Shown here: one piece after another, positions 39,813 to 51,281 of the stretch | Position numbering within the stretch: position 1 is the first letter of the stretch | How the letters are laid out: every line of letters starts with the position of its first letter | From: Rhineura floridana | Lineage: Eukaryota; Chordata; Lepidosauria; Squamata; Rhineuridae | Assembly (NCBI RefSeq): GCF_030035675.1 | Contig: NC_084481.1 | Location: 46,467,399-46,531,398, forward strand | Reading direction: 5' to 3' | Length of the DNA stretch: 64,000 bases | Made by a program: the position numbers and the translations under genes | The notes under the pieces: generated by a model | The model's database searches: none | What the model was told of the DNA's origin: nothing | The model's input: only the letters and a program-made list of their open reading frames with translations

Positions 39813-42800
39813 GGTGGCATTAAATAATATCAGTTTTTTAAGACAAAAAAAACCTGCAACACACACACACTCAGCAGTTTTCTTTCTTTTTTAAAAGAAT
39901 TATTCAATAAAACTTCCTGACAGAAGACATAAAATCTTTTTTTTTCTTATAAAAGCTATGCTATTGTTACTAGCAAGACTTAAGAATTTCAGTTTAAACA
40001 GAAAGGTGAATGTCATAGAACAGGAAGACTCTGCAGTCCCTTTCAATTTAGAGTTGAAATAACCCTAGATTGCAAATCACAAACCATGCTTACTCTCCAA
40101 GAAAACACAAAACCGTCAGAGAAGCCATGCTTGAATGTTGTTAATGGAGAAGGAAATTGCATGCACAATCTACCAGATGTGAATTTTAAATTTGCTTTAG
40201 CAACCAATGTCTGGAAAATGCCAATATAAGCTTCATGTGTGAAAATGCTAGACCTTTCTTGTATTAGCTCCATCAAATGGAATATTAACAGAACTCCTCA
40301 AAGGGATGCAATGTGTCTCATCCCCTCCACAACAGGCCGTCAGCAGAAGCCCTTTCTGCTATTTACTACCTAAACCCACCAGAGATGTGAGGCTACTAAA
40401 CTCAAACAATGTTCTTCAGGATTAGCTCCTAGCCACTCAATATAATTAAAAATTAGCCCTTGAATTAGTCTAGATTTATCTTTTTCAACAAAGCATATGT
40501 GTGCAATTAATTGCTGGCTCTTGTGAAGGCAGACAATATAACAATGCTTCCATTTCTGATTTATTCTGGACTATATATGACTTGTGTTTCAATAAAAGAA
40601 CCCCTCTGCACCCTTATCCATTTCCATCAATCTTGGCACAAATACATCCACCCAGCAGAATTAAATGCCAATTATTTTGAACATGTTTTAAGATATATGC
40701 TATAAAATGATTTCATTTATCTGTATTAAATAAAAATGCAGCATATTTGGTATGCTGGGAGGAGAATTACCAGCACAGGTCTTCATAAGCTTTGCAGAAG
40801 GCCCTTGAGTACAGAATGTAGTTCTCTGCCGCCGCTGCCACCACCATCGGCAAGTCTGCAGGCAGACAGGCAGAAAAGGCCCCTTTCTACCGGGCTCAGG
40901 GCCGGCAAACTATTAGCTTTCATTTATTTGAAAAAGTAAGTTTCTAAGTGCTCTAGATCAAAAGATATACACCAAAATATGTCCAACCCCCCCCCATAAT
41001 ATCTGTGAAATGAGCTAGCCGGCTGCTCCAATCCCTGTCCTTTCAGGTTTTTAGTTTTTAATTTTAGGTTTTCAGTTTTTATAATGAAGTCAGAGCTGTG
41101 ATTGAGAAGGGATTTGTTGAACAAGCAATACTAGAAAGCCTTCCAAGTATTGAAAAGAGCTACCTTTTCCTACTTGTCTCTGCATATGCACAACATGTGA
41201 GTTGAGTAAGCAGTAGCATGTGTTCCTTCCTGCCCACTTTTCTCTCTCTGTGCACACCCAGCATGAAGTCCAGAACAGAAGATCAAAGAAGCACACATAG
41301 CACAGCAAGATATTGGTAGGTATGCACAGTAAACAATTTCAGTGATTATGATAAAAAAGTGTACATTTTTATTATTTGAAAAAATAGTAGGTTGTTTATT
41401 ATTTGAAAAAATAGAATATTATACATTTTATCTATCAAAAAACTTTTGCACAGAAAAAAGGTGTACATACAGCTTATGATGCCATTACAATGTGTTATAG
41501 TTTTCTGAACATGAGTCATACAAGTTCAAGGACGGTGGAATGTTGCAGTTAAAGTAATTGGGGAGGTGCAGGCCCCTCCACTGCATGGTTTGTGAATATG
41601 ACATGATATATTTGCACGTCACATTTCTTCCTGGGTCCTCTCTTCCTTTTTATCTTTGCAACAAACCTGTGGGGTAAGTTAAGTTGAGAGTTGGTTCTGT
41701 CACCAGTTGTGAAGTTGCACATACTTTGAGTATTTTTTGCCTGCTGTGGTGGTGGTGGTGGTGGTTGTTAGGGATTCAAAATAACTATTCATGTTGGTAA
41801 TATATGTACCTAACCCGCAGTTCTTGCCAATAGATTGCCAGAAGGTGGGAATGTAGGGGGCCCAATCTACATACAGTGTACCAGGCCCAGGAAATCCTGT
41901 TGGCAACCCTGGCCATCAGGGCCATGGAATGCTTGCCTGCAGATGTTGTCTATTCTACTGCAAGTTGCTGCCATTTTGTTTGCTTGTTTACTGAAAACTT
42001 TTTCTTTACTTCACTCATCAGCCCAAAAGCCCAGAGCAGCTTACAAAAGGTCAATAAAAATAACAAACAAGGCAGTCTCTTCCCTCAAGACATCAATGGA
42101 AAAAGGGATGGGGAGGGTGGAGGAAAACCAGGTGCCAGGTCTTAACAATGAATGAAAACAGTTCAGACAGAAGAAAAGCCAAATGGAGCTGGTCTCTCAA
42201 GAGAGCAGATGGGCTCCGCTGTCTGATCTCTCCCTCTGCTGCAGCCAGAAGAAATGGCTGCTGATAGATGGCAGTTGTGGAAGGAGAGGAGGCAAATGGA
42301 TCTGATCTCTTTTTGGAGCTGATGGAATGGGTATGGGAACTCATCCATCCCTCAGTTGCTGTGAAGCCAGCGTGGTATCTATATGTGTGAGATAGTGTGT
42401 TGAAACCACCCTGTTGTTCAAAGGTAAAATTCACATTTGTTGCCCTGCCCATTTTTGCCTCTGGCTCCACCCACCACTGGCATTGGACCCTGGAAGGTTG
42501 TTCAGATATGTGGCCCTCAGGCTGAAAAAGGTGCCCCATCAAAGGGGGTGGCTGCCCTATCCAGATTTAGCAGTTGTTGGATACTGCAAAGGCATGAACA
42601 GCAGCTGATTTCTCATAGTGCATCGTAATCAGTGTGCTGTACTGCTGTTGGGGACCTAATAAACATGCAGTGCAGCACATGGGCTAGGAGGACCAATGGC
42701 TGCAGCACTGTAGATCTTCCTGTCTTGCTAGGGGGTCTTGTTAATGTACACATTGGGTTGCTTGGGAAAGCATCTGTTTCTAGTTGTACCTTTGCCAGAC

Positions 42801-45421
42801 AATAGGGAATTTATCAGGAGACCCTGTGCAGGATATGTAGCAAGATTTCCCCACCGAAGCAGGGTTTTATGGACACTCCTTTATGAAAATTGGAAGACCT
42901 GCAAACTTTTTCCATCTTCCAAGGAGAAAAGAAATAATGCTGTGTCATTGTCAATGAGAACAGATGGTCTTTTTAACTGGAGATCAGCACTCCTAATAAA
43001 AGAACTGAGAACTGCTAACAACCTCCTTCGGATGAGTGCTGGCTTCTTTCTGTGTGCTGTGGACACATTTTCGTCAATGGGAAAATAATAGAGCAGTGAG
43101 GAAACCATTATTGTACATCAAATGTAGTCTCTAATCAGCACCTGCACAGACAGAGAGCTGGAATAAGACATGTTGGCAGCTTGCTAGACAACAGGTAAAA
43201 ATAGAAAAATGCAATACAATACATTAGATCTAAAAGGTCCAGGGAAACATTTTTTTAAAAAAAAAGCCCTTTGGAGAGCTACACTAAAGATCAGTGCATG
43301 CTGCAAAGAACTATTTTTGCAACAGGTAAATTAATGGATTTAGTTCATCCTGCTGCACACAGCACTCATTAAGAAGCAACAAAGGGCAATTAAAAAAAGT
43401 AAGAGGATGATGTGTTCCCAAACTCTAGGCAGGTGACATGCCAGAAATATTCATCCTACAAGCGCTGAAGAAGAGCCAATTGCAGAGCGCACAGTCTATT
43501 ATTATAAAGACAGGCTTTTTATTATAGCAATTCAGCTGCTAGTAGTCTGATTCTTTGCTGTCTATCTTATTCTGGCCCATAATTTATTTATTTTATTTTT
43601 ATATATTAATTCAATTTATATACCGCCCCATAGCCAAAGCTGTCTGGGCGGTTTACAACAGGTAAAAAACATCTGACATACAATTAAAACCTCATATTAA
43701 GCAGTTTAAAAATAAGTTAAAAATATCAAGAATTAAAACATAATTAAACACACACTAAAATGCATATTAAATACTACTAAAATGCTGAAAATGCCTGGGA
43801 GAAGAGGAAGATTTTTATCTGACGCCGAAAGGATAATAATGTTGGCGCCAGGCGTATCTCATCAGGAAGAATATTCCATAGTTACAAAGGAAATGTTTAT
43901 CAGTGTCTATTTATTATTAATACATCTAATTTACTATACATTGTGGACATAACCATATATCAGAACATAGATCTTACACAGCGCATACAACGGAGATGTA
44001 CACTAATGTGTTACATTTCAAAGGACAGCATAGGTCACATTGATTTCCATCTGTAAAGGAGTGGACTCACCTTTGCTGCATGTGGACCTTAACACTCAGA
44101 GCAGGTGGTTCTTTCTTCGACCAGTGTCACAGACAACTGGTAAAAATCCCTAAGGCTGTCTGTCTTTTATAGCTCTAGTTTGTATCTATCTAGACTTTGT
44201 CAGTTCATGTTCATATTACAACTACACTCTTATTTCCATCATTTGAACTCTCATCCTAACCCTACATCTTGATGCTGATGTTGTATTCTAATAAGTTCTC
44301 CTGACTCACCCCTTTACAGCTTCAGCCATATATAGACATGATCATTGGCTGAACGCTCAGACTCCTTATAAAATGTTCATACTATGGGAAACATTTTATT
44401 TTGGAACTACTGTAAACAAAACTCAAAGGAAAAAAGATTCTTTAAGTGGCAGCTTGTCTTTTTACTCTCATTTTGGCTTGTATTGTTTGCACCACTTTTC
44501 CCCACATAATATAATTTGAGATGGCCAATTTATTTATAGCAGAATAACCACCTTACAGAGAAATCCTACTCAGAAGTAAGCTTCATTGAGTTCAGTTGGG
44601 ACCTACTCCAGAGACTTTGTCAGCGTGGTTAGAGTGTTGGCCTATGACCTGGGAGTATGTAAATTTGTATTATTTAATAGTTATCACCATAAAACAGAAT
44701 TAAAACAACTATTTTCATCACATAACATATGCCATCATATATGAAGATGGAAGGTTTACATAACATCCACAATCTGTTGTGTGCATATATATCTAGACAT
44801 ACCAACTTCACAATAATTTCTTAATACAAACATTTGATAAAAGGTCAACTTAGCAAAAAGACCATACGCATTTTGACCTATATCAGGTTTCCTTCAGTAG
44901 TCACTGTTGAAAAATTGGTGCTGTATAATAATGGGCTCTTTTTAGGTCCCAACTGTAGTTATTATAACCTACAGATAGAATAGAACGTAAGTATGTAGCA
45001 TTTTACACTTCCAAATATCTCTAGAAAGGGGGACCATCTCTGTATCTATACCAGTGAAACTCACCTATATAATATACTGTCTAAGCATCTGTCTTAATCT
45101 TGAAAACTAAGGGTAGTCAGTAGATGTGGTCACTCTAGAGTAAATTAAAAAGTAAATAATAATAATAATTTAAAGATTACGATTACATTATAACATAGGT
45201 GAACCATAACATTCCTTCTGATTACAAATGTATACAGAAAAACAAGAGATGCAAAATCTTACCTCAAATTTCATAGCTTTCATTCAATGCACATGAAGTA
45301 CAATTTGCCATATGCACAGATGCTCAAAATGCAGGAGCATAAATAATTTCAGACAACAGGCAAAGTTACTTGGAGAGCAATTAATAGCAAGGGGGTATGC
45401 TAAAAACAGTTAAAGGGGGCC

Positions 45422-45997
45422 ATGTATAAAGTACTAAATAGGGACAGAAATGAGTTATTACAACCTAGGAACTCTGACAAAAAATCAGATAGGATGGTTA
45501 TTCTCTTGACATTTGATGGTTATACAAGCAAAATTAGAGGGATAATTAATAAACACTGGCATTTACTTAAAGGTGTCACAGGATGTGCTGCTACTCCTAT
45601 GTTTGCTTACAGAAGAGAAAAAAATCTGAGAGACATGTTGGTACATAGCTGATGTACTTCCACAAAATTTTGCACAAATGGGAATTTGTTAGGAGTTTCC
45701 TCTAGGGAGACCTACAAATGTGGACATTGCTCAGTTTGTAGACATTATTTGGAGGGCAAACAATTTGTCAACCCACAAAATAACCAACAATGTGCGTATA
45801 AACAATTGTATAATTGTAAGACAAGTGAAGTAAAATATATTAGTTTATGCCCATGTACAATGATATGTATAGACACAAGATGTCTCAAAAAACAACTATG
45901 TGAACACAAGAGATGCATAAGTGCTAAGAAATTACAAGCAATCATAGACACACATCTGAAGACTTTAAATTCTGTTGCTTGGAAAAGATACCCATGA
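45422..45997 (+). pseudogene. Penelope-like protein, GIY-YIG endonuclease region, decayed
   Basis: One frame contains IINKHWHLLKG, FAYRREKNLRDMLVHS, then YKCGHCSVCRHYL with the Cys pairs, KTSEVKYISLCPCTMICI and LKKQLCEHKR. This order (linker KHW, zinc-like CxxCxxC, then a GIY-YIG-type core around CPC..I and EH) is typical of Penelope elements with endonuclease. The usual VYLxxCPCGxxYVG block is altered and the frame is broken, so it is not functional. Confidence 0.8.
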
Positions 45998-46763
45998 CAG
46001 GATCAATGCTCCACCATAAACTACAGGAAAGAGAACTATTTTGGAGTCACACTTTGGATACAGCATCACCAAGGGGTCTGAATGAAGACATCAATTGGAC
46101 TCCACTATTGTGAAGATTATGTTTGGAATGAGCTACTGTGAAGCAGTTTTCTTCTTGGCACAAGTTTTTCTAAGGAGATAGTCAGGTTTTCTAATGGTGT
46201 GGCATGTTCAAAAAAATTATCCCCTCTTGTTTGATGACACAGAGTAAGCTAAGAGTAGAAGTCAGTCAATCACAGCAGGATATATGTAAAAACTCATGGG
46301 ATATCCATGATAAAGGGGGGGAAATTCAATGAGCCTTTACATCTATATAACCTCATGCAGAAGCCAGAGTTTGTAAGAAAATTGTTTGGTATATAAGGAA
46401 ATGATGGAATTAGAAAGGCTCATAAAAATGATGAGTGTTGTATGACATAAATAGAAGGAATGTTATGGTTCATCTATGTTATAACATAATTGTAATTTTT
46501 AAATAATTTTATTGTTTACTTTTAACTTACTCTAGAGTGAACTCATCTACTGACTAGCCCTAGGTTTCAAGATTAAGGCAGATACTTGGACAATATATAA
46601 TATAGGTGAGTTTCATTGGTGTGTAGATAGAGAGACACACCCACCCTTTTTATAGATATTTGGAAGTGTAAAATGCTATATTCTTATGTTCTATTATGAC
46701 TATAGGTTATAATAACTACATTTAGAATCTAAAAGGAACTCATTATTACACAGCACAAATTTT

Positions 46764-46824
46764 TTAGCACTGACCACTGAAGAAGACCTGATATAGGTCG
46801 AAACGCATATGGTCTTTTTGCTAA
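46764..46824 (+). ncRNA. Hammerhead-ribozyme-like motif in the Penelope arm
   Basis: CTGAAGA at 46777-46783, then a hairpin GACCT-GATAT-AGGTC, then GAAAC at 46800-46804, a very short AC..GT helix III around GCATATG, and a possible cleavage site GTC ending at 46814. A distal stem I can form between TTAGCA (46764-46769) and TGCTAA (46819-46824). One extra A follows CTGAAGA, so the fold is imperfect. Minimal type-I hammerheads are known in Penelope terminal repeats. The left arm holds a more decayed inverted copy near 44858-44905. Confidence 0.55.
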
Positions 46825-46946
46825 GTTGACCTTTTATCAAGTTTTTGTATTAAGAAATTATTGTGAAGTTGGTATGTCTAGATATATATGCACACAACAG
46901 ATTGTGGATGTTATGCAAACCTTCCGTCTTCACATATGATGACATA

Positions 46947-47272
46947 TGTTTGTTGTTGTTATGTGCCTTCAAGTCGATTATGACTTTTGGCGACCCTATG
47001 AATCAGTGACCTCCAATAGCATCTGTCATGGACCACCCTGTTCAGATCTTGTAAGTTCAGGTCTGTGGCTTCCTTTATGGAATCAGTCCATCTCTTGTTT
47101 GGCCTTCCTCTTTTTCTACTCCCTTCTGTTTTTCCCAGCATTATAGTCTTTTCCAGTGAATCGTATCTTCTCATCATGTGTCCAAAGTATGATAACCTCA
47201 GTTTCATCATTTTAGTTTCTAGTGACAGTTCTGGTTTAATTTGTTCTAACACCCAATTATTTGTCTTTTTGT
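46947..47272 (-). mobile_element. Bov-B 3' fragment inserted in the Penelope right arm
   Basis: Plus strand starts tttgttgttgttatgtgccttcaagtc and ends caattatttgtctttttg. A frame on the minus strand reads MLEQIKPELSLETKMMKLRL and LGKTEGSRKRGRPNKRWTD, the C-terminus of Bov-B ORF2. The inverted arm of the Penelope element continues on both sides, so this insertion is later. Confidence 0.87.
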
Positions 47273-47452
47273 GATGAAAATAGTTGTTTTAATTCTGTTT
47301 TATGGTGACAACTATTAAATAATATAAATTTACATATTTCTAATACCTGAGTTTGTGTACTACTTTGCCCAATTTTTTATTTCAACTATTGTAAAGGTGG
47401 GGTTTAGATCCTTTGGTGGTATAATATGACCTGGGAGACCAGGTTTCAAATC

Positions 47453-47562
47453 CAGAGCTTGGAAAAGTTACTTTTTTGAACTACAACTCCCATCAGCCCC
47501 AGCCAGCATGGCCACTGGATTGGGCTGATGGGAGTTGTAGTTCAAAAAAGTAACTTTTCCAA
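47453..47562. mobile_element. Palindromic MITE (CAGAGCTTGG family) inside a SINE
   Basis: Starts CAGAGCTTGGAAAAGTTACT. The two arms TTTGAACTACAACTCCCATCAG pair around GCCAGCATGGCCACTGG. The right end is cut short (CTTTTCCAATG), with loss of about 30 bp of the host SINE. Confidence 0.85.
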
Positions 47563-47700
47563 TGCTTACTGGGCCAGTCATTGCCTCTCAGCCTAATCTA
47601 CCTCACAGGGTTGTTGTGAGGATAAATGGAGAGGGGGAGAAACATGTACACTATCTTCAGCTCCTTGGAGGAAAGGTGGGATATAAAAGCAATAATAAAG

Positions 47701-49560
47701 ACAAATAAAATACTCCCGTAGGATTGCAAGCTGCTGGCATTGAAAGGGAAATATCTATGCTTGTATTAAATAAGTGAAAAAAGTGAAAGTGTTAGTCTGA
47801 TTTATTTATTTTTAGACATTCTGTGGGCAGCTTTTTCAAAAGATCTTCCCTCTGTCTGCAAAAACAAGATTTCAGAACATGATGCTGACAAGGAGAAAAT
47901 ACACTAATGTGCAGAGTTCTGTACAACCTGAAATGCATCCTTTTCCCTTCTGTGCTGAGTATTTAATGGAAAACTAAGAAAAACATTTGATTACCTTGGA
48001 GATTACTACCTAATACCTTACTAATACTATATATAATTACAAAATAGGTTTTACGGGTTTTAAATATGTACTCCATATGCTGCTAAGGCAACTCCAAAAA
48101 TATACACCATCTGTCGTCTTGTACCTTATTGTACATTTTGGGGTTCTGTACACCCAAACATACCATCAAAGGCCATTCTTCTTGAAACAACTAAGTTCTT
48201 CCCCATTGGAAATTCCTCCACATTACCGTATTACAAATGATCAAAATGTGCACTGTTGTATTTTGAGCTCAGTTGCGTCTCTTACAGCTAACACAACATC
48301 CTTGGTGTTCTGATTTTAAACGTTCCATTTTAAATTCTCCAGGTATCTTCCCTCCTGGCCCTCTTACTATAACGTTTTGCTCAATGTTGTGTTGGAATTC
48401 AGCCATCTGTCAGATTGGTCTGCTACCATAGCTAACAGGATACTTCGCATGGTGGCCACAATCCTCACATATATGTGAACAGTCTACACAGAAATAAGAT
48501 CTGGACAGTTCTTATGTTATCTCTATTAGATTTTTTTTAAAAAAATATGCTGTGCAGAAAGACATGGTTACCACCCCCTTTCTCCTATCCATGGTAGGTG
48601 TCCTGTGTATGTACAAGATTCACAACAAGCAGAAATCCAGGAGAACATTAGAAGAGCCTGCTGGATCAGACCAGTAGCTCATCTAGTCCAGCATCTTGTT
48701 CTCACACTGGCCAACCAGATGCCTAAAGGAAGAATACAAGCAGGACCTGAGCCCCTCCTGTGGTTCCAAGCAACTAGTATTTTGAAGGCATACTGGAGCA
48801 TGCTCCTACATCTGAGGTAGAATATATCCATCAGCTGAAACTTTACCCTATCTCCGAATCTCCGTGCCAGAAAAAAACTTCACCTGGTGAATTTATGCCT
48901 GTCAGACGGAGCTAATAAAAGGTATAGAAATGTAAATAGACGCAAAATCTCAACCTTCTCGCTGTTATTTTGGGGACCATAGATAGTTCAGAGAAAGGAC
49001 CTGCTATGCTTTGCCCATAGAAGGTCACATTCACACCATGCGGTCATGAGTTCTTCCAAAGAATCCTCGGAACTGCAATTTAAAGGTCTGAGAATTGTAG
49101 CTCTCGGGATCTCCTAACAATTCCTAGCAGCTTTAAAAAACTACAGTTCCCAGGATTCTTTGCAGGAACCGATGACTGTTAAAGAAGTATAGGAGTGCTT
49201 TAAATGTAGGTCAATCCTAGTTAAAACGGTGAGGAGGGAAGAGATCAGGTAGTCCTGGGTTATATAGACAAATACTCTGAACGGCAGCATCCCTTTCTTC
49301 TTGTAGGAGGAGATGCAGAGCAGAAAGGGAAGAAAATGGTGGAGCCGTTCGGTTGCCTGCTGTGACAAACAGGATGCTGGACTAGATACTGTACTTTGGT
49401 CACTCTGCCTCGGTGCTTAGTGCTATGAGACCAGTGATAGAACTGGGGACATTTTGGCTTTACCCTGCTCCTGTCCTCTACGTTACGGGAAGAGAGCTGT
49501 TTCTAACACCTCGGGGAGAGTGAGGCAGGAAAAACAGGTAATAAACTGCAAGTCCCATCA
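47701..49560. other. Upstream of SPC25: repeats
   Basis: Copy of the 3635-type repeat at about 48645-48930 (cctgctggatcagaccagtagctcatctagtccagcatc). An imperfect inverted repeat at about 49045-49175 (ccaaagaatcctcggaactgcaattt .. actacagttcccaggattctttgc) looks like a further MITE. No exon. Confidence 0.5.
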
Positions 49561-49588
49561 TGCTAATCGCCACCCACCATCTCTTTAT

Positions 49589-49742
49589 CCAATAGGAAAT
49601 GCGAATCCCAGAGTCTGATGTCCCGCCTCCTGGACTACTTTGAAGCGAACCAATCGCTAGATCTCTTCGCTCGCTCGCACTGAGGCAATGGAGGAGAAAA
49701 GTAACCGTTGGTCGCGGGCGCGAAAGCAATGGGAATTTTGAA
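49589..49742 (+). promoter_or_regulatory. SPC25: SPC25 promoter with CCAAT, CHR-like and MYB-like sites
   Basis: CpG-rich stretch before the non-coding first exon. CCAAT boxes at 49589-49593 and 49650-49654 (NF-Y). TTTGAA (CHR core) at 49639-49644 and 49737-49742. TAACCGTTGG at 49703-49712 fits a B-MYB site read in reverse. CCAAT plus CHR is the known pattern for genes switched on in G2/M by MuvB/B-MYB and repressed by DREAM, which fits a kinetochore gene. No TATA box. Start site not determinable from sequence. Confidence 0.6.
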
Positions 49743-49758
49743 CAACGCAACGAAGCGG
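49690..49758 (+). other. SPC25: SPC25 non-coding first exon (5' UTR), 5' end approximate
   Basis: GC-rich segment ending at a strong donor CGG|GTGAGT at 49758/49759. The next acceptor is tttttag at 51126, four bases before the ATG. The first exon of mammalian SPC25 is also largely untranslated. The exact transcription start is unknown. Confidence 0.6.
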
Positions 49759-51130
49759 GTGAGTCGCCGCGGACAGTGGCCTCGTAGGGTGAAACCAAAA
49801 TTCCAGCCTGGCTCCGAGAACCACCCGGTCCCCTTGAAGCACTCCCAAATTCTCGATTTTCGCCTCGGGCGGGCGTTGAGGCAGGGTTGAGCCTCTGAAT
49901 GTGCAGCCGCGGCCCTTACTAGTTAGTTGGGGTGGCTCTTCTGAAATAACGTTCCTGCTGCTTTTTTTATTAATTCTCGTCATGCGGAATAGAAACTTTT
50001 AAAAATGAAAGCTCGAGATTTTTCTGGTAAGGTGAAGATTAATGTTGTGAGGCTCTGCCGTTTTTAGAAAATCTTCTTAGAAAATCCTTGGAGGAGGAAA
50101 AAAGCAAGGGGCCCGTCATGATACGAATGGCTGACAAAAAGCATGATTTCTTTGCTCGGCCAACTGGATTTCGGAATCATTAAAACAATGGCCAATTAGT
50201 TACGCTGGGTGGTCAGTTTTATGGTTTAATTCTACCAACTGATTTCTTCTCTTGAAAAGCTGCTTTTACTTCAGATGCAATTTTTTAATTAATGCTATAA
50301 AGCTGAAAGCATCAGGATAGAGCTGTACCACTTGTCTTGGAGGGGGTTTATACTTTTTATTTTTTATAATATTTATAAACTGCACTTTCATATAGAATAT
50401 CACAACATGAGAATATCACTTCCCCTGGAGGTGTGTAGTTTAGGGGAGCTTCTGCACCTCAACATTACCAATGGAGGTCAAGCGGCATCATTGGCCAGGA
50501 GGGCTTTATCTTGTCCCAGTGACTCGTGCTCTGGCTACATCCAGGCTGAATTATTGCACTGTGAGGGGGGCTCTTTAAAGGTGGTTCAGAAACTCCAACT
50601 GGTATAAAAAGTTGCTTGTGGGAGCTAAGCAAGCAGAGCATGAAGTCTTCAGCAGCTTGGGGCAAGCCTTATAACAGAAGATCAGGTCCTCTTGTTTGTC
50701 CCATCACTAAAAGAAGTCAGATTGACAGTTATCAGGAGCACAGTGTTCATGGTGATTAATGAAATTCATTCCCTTTAGAAATTCATGTGGCTCCATCATT
50801 GTTAGTATGTAAAGGACTAATTTGTATTGTTCATTTTAAAGGGCATACATGTTTTAGGATTAACTTTTTTATACTGTATGTTTTACTGAGAATTGTATGC
50901 AGGGGTTTATGGCAGTTTATAAATTATTAACAACAATTTTCAGTTGTAAACAGCCCAGCAGTTATTTTTATATCTAGATTTTTGCTCTTTGAAATCTAAA
51001 TGACTTGGGATACATAAAACTTATATATCAGCTGTTACATTATATTGGCCTGGGAAATATTCCTAAGTAAGCCTGTCTATCTAGCTGGAGAGACTTCTGA
51101 GTGAGTCTGCTATAATCTATTTTTAGGATA

Positions 51131-51281
51131 ATGGCTCAGACAAACGATGATGAACTGGCAATACTTGAAAAAGAGATAAAGGAATTTTGGACTAAGTTCA
51201 AAACAACTTGTTGCAGTGAATCAATTGACCAGACGTTGGGGCTGAGAGACTTATGGCAGGAATCCTTAAGCAAGCTTTCAG
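51131..51281 (+). CDS. SPC25: SPC25 first coding exon
   Basis: 50 codons plus one base after acceptor ...tttttag. Contains [19 protein letters not shown] and [14 protein letters not shown]. Donor gtacagtt. Confidence 0.97.

Larger units (their letters stand above)
38142..44619. other. Intergenic, repeats, no gene
   Basis: Besides the entries listed separately (38910, 39648), there is a diverged repeat at about 40915-41130 (same as the host of the MITE at 24372), a (GGT)n at about 41741-41765, an hAT- or LINE-like piece at 42000-42060, and a repeat at about 43575-43880 beginning tatataccgcccc and containing gacgccgaaaggataataatgttggcgcc, seen again at 52140-52400. The frame at 42738-43088 has no recognisable domain. 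Confidence 0.45.
44656..47424 (+). mobile_element. Penelope-like element with inverted long arms
   Basis: An exact 13-bp duplication TATGACCTGGGAG flanks it (44643-44655, 47425-47437). Arms of over 500 bp are inverted copies: the left arm is about 44656-45221; the right arm is about 46453-46946 plus 47273-47340, interrupted by Bov-B. The middle holds the C-terminal endonuclease part of a Penelope protein; the reverse transcriptase is absent. Terminal repeats in direct or inverted order (pLTRs) are known for Penelope-like elements. Family probably Neptune-like, by the KCGHCSVCRH...CEH pattern. Confidence 0.82.
44620..47700 (+). repeat. tRNA-derived SINE split by a Penelope-like element and a MITE
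   Basis: Head at 44620-44655 (gtggttagagtgttggcctatgacctgggag). It resumes at 47425 (tatgacctgggagaccaggtttcaaatcc), is then broken by a palindromic MITE (47453-47562), and ends with gggccagtcattgcctctcagcctaatctacctcacagg and ctccttggaggaaaggtgggatataaa. The SINE is therefore older than both insertions. Confidence 0.82.

Noticed and set aside
42738-43088. 116-codon plus-strand frame as a possible small gene
   Set aside because: No domain, no splice or promoter context, no repeat of it elsewhere in the window.
49657-49983. Minus-strand frames over the SPC25 promoter as a divergent gene
   Set aside because: GC-rich CpG stretch gives open frames by composition; no recognisable protein.
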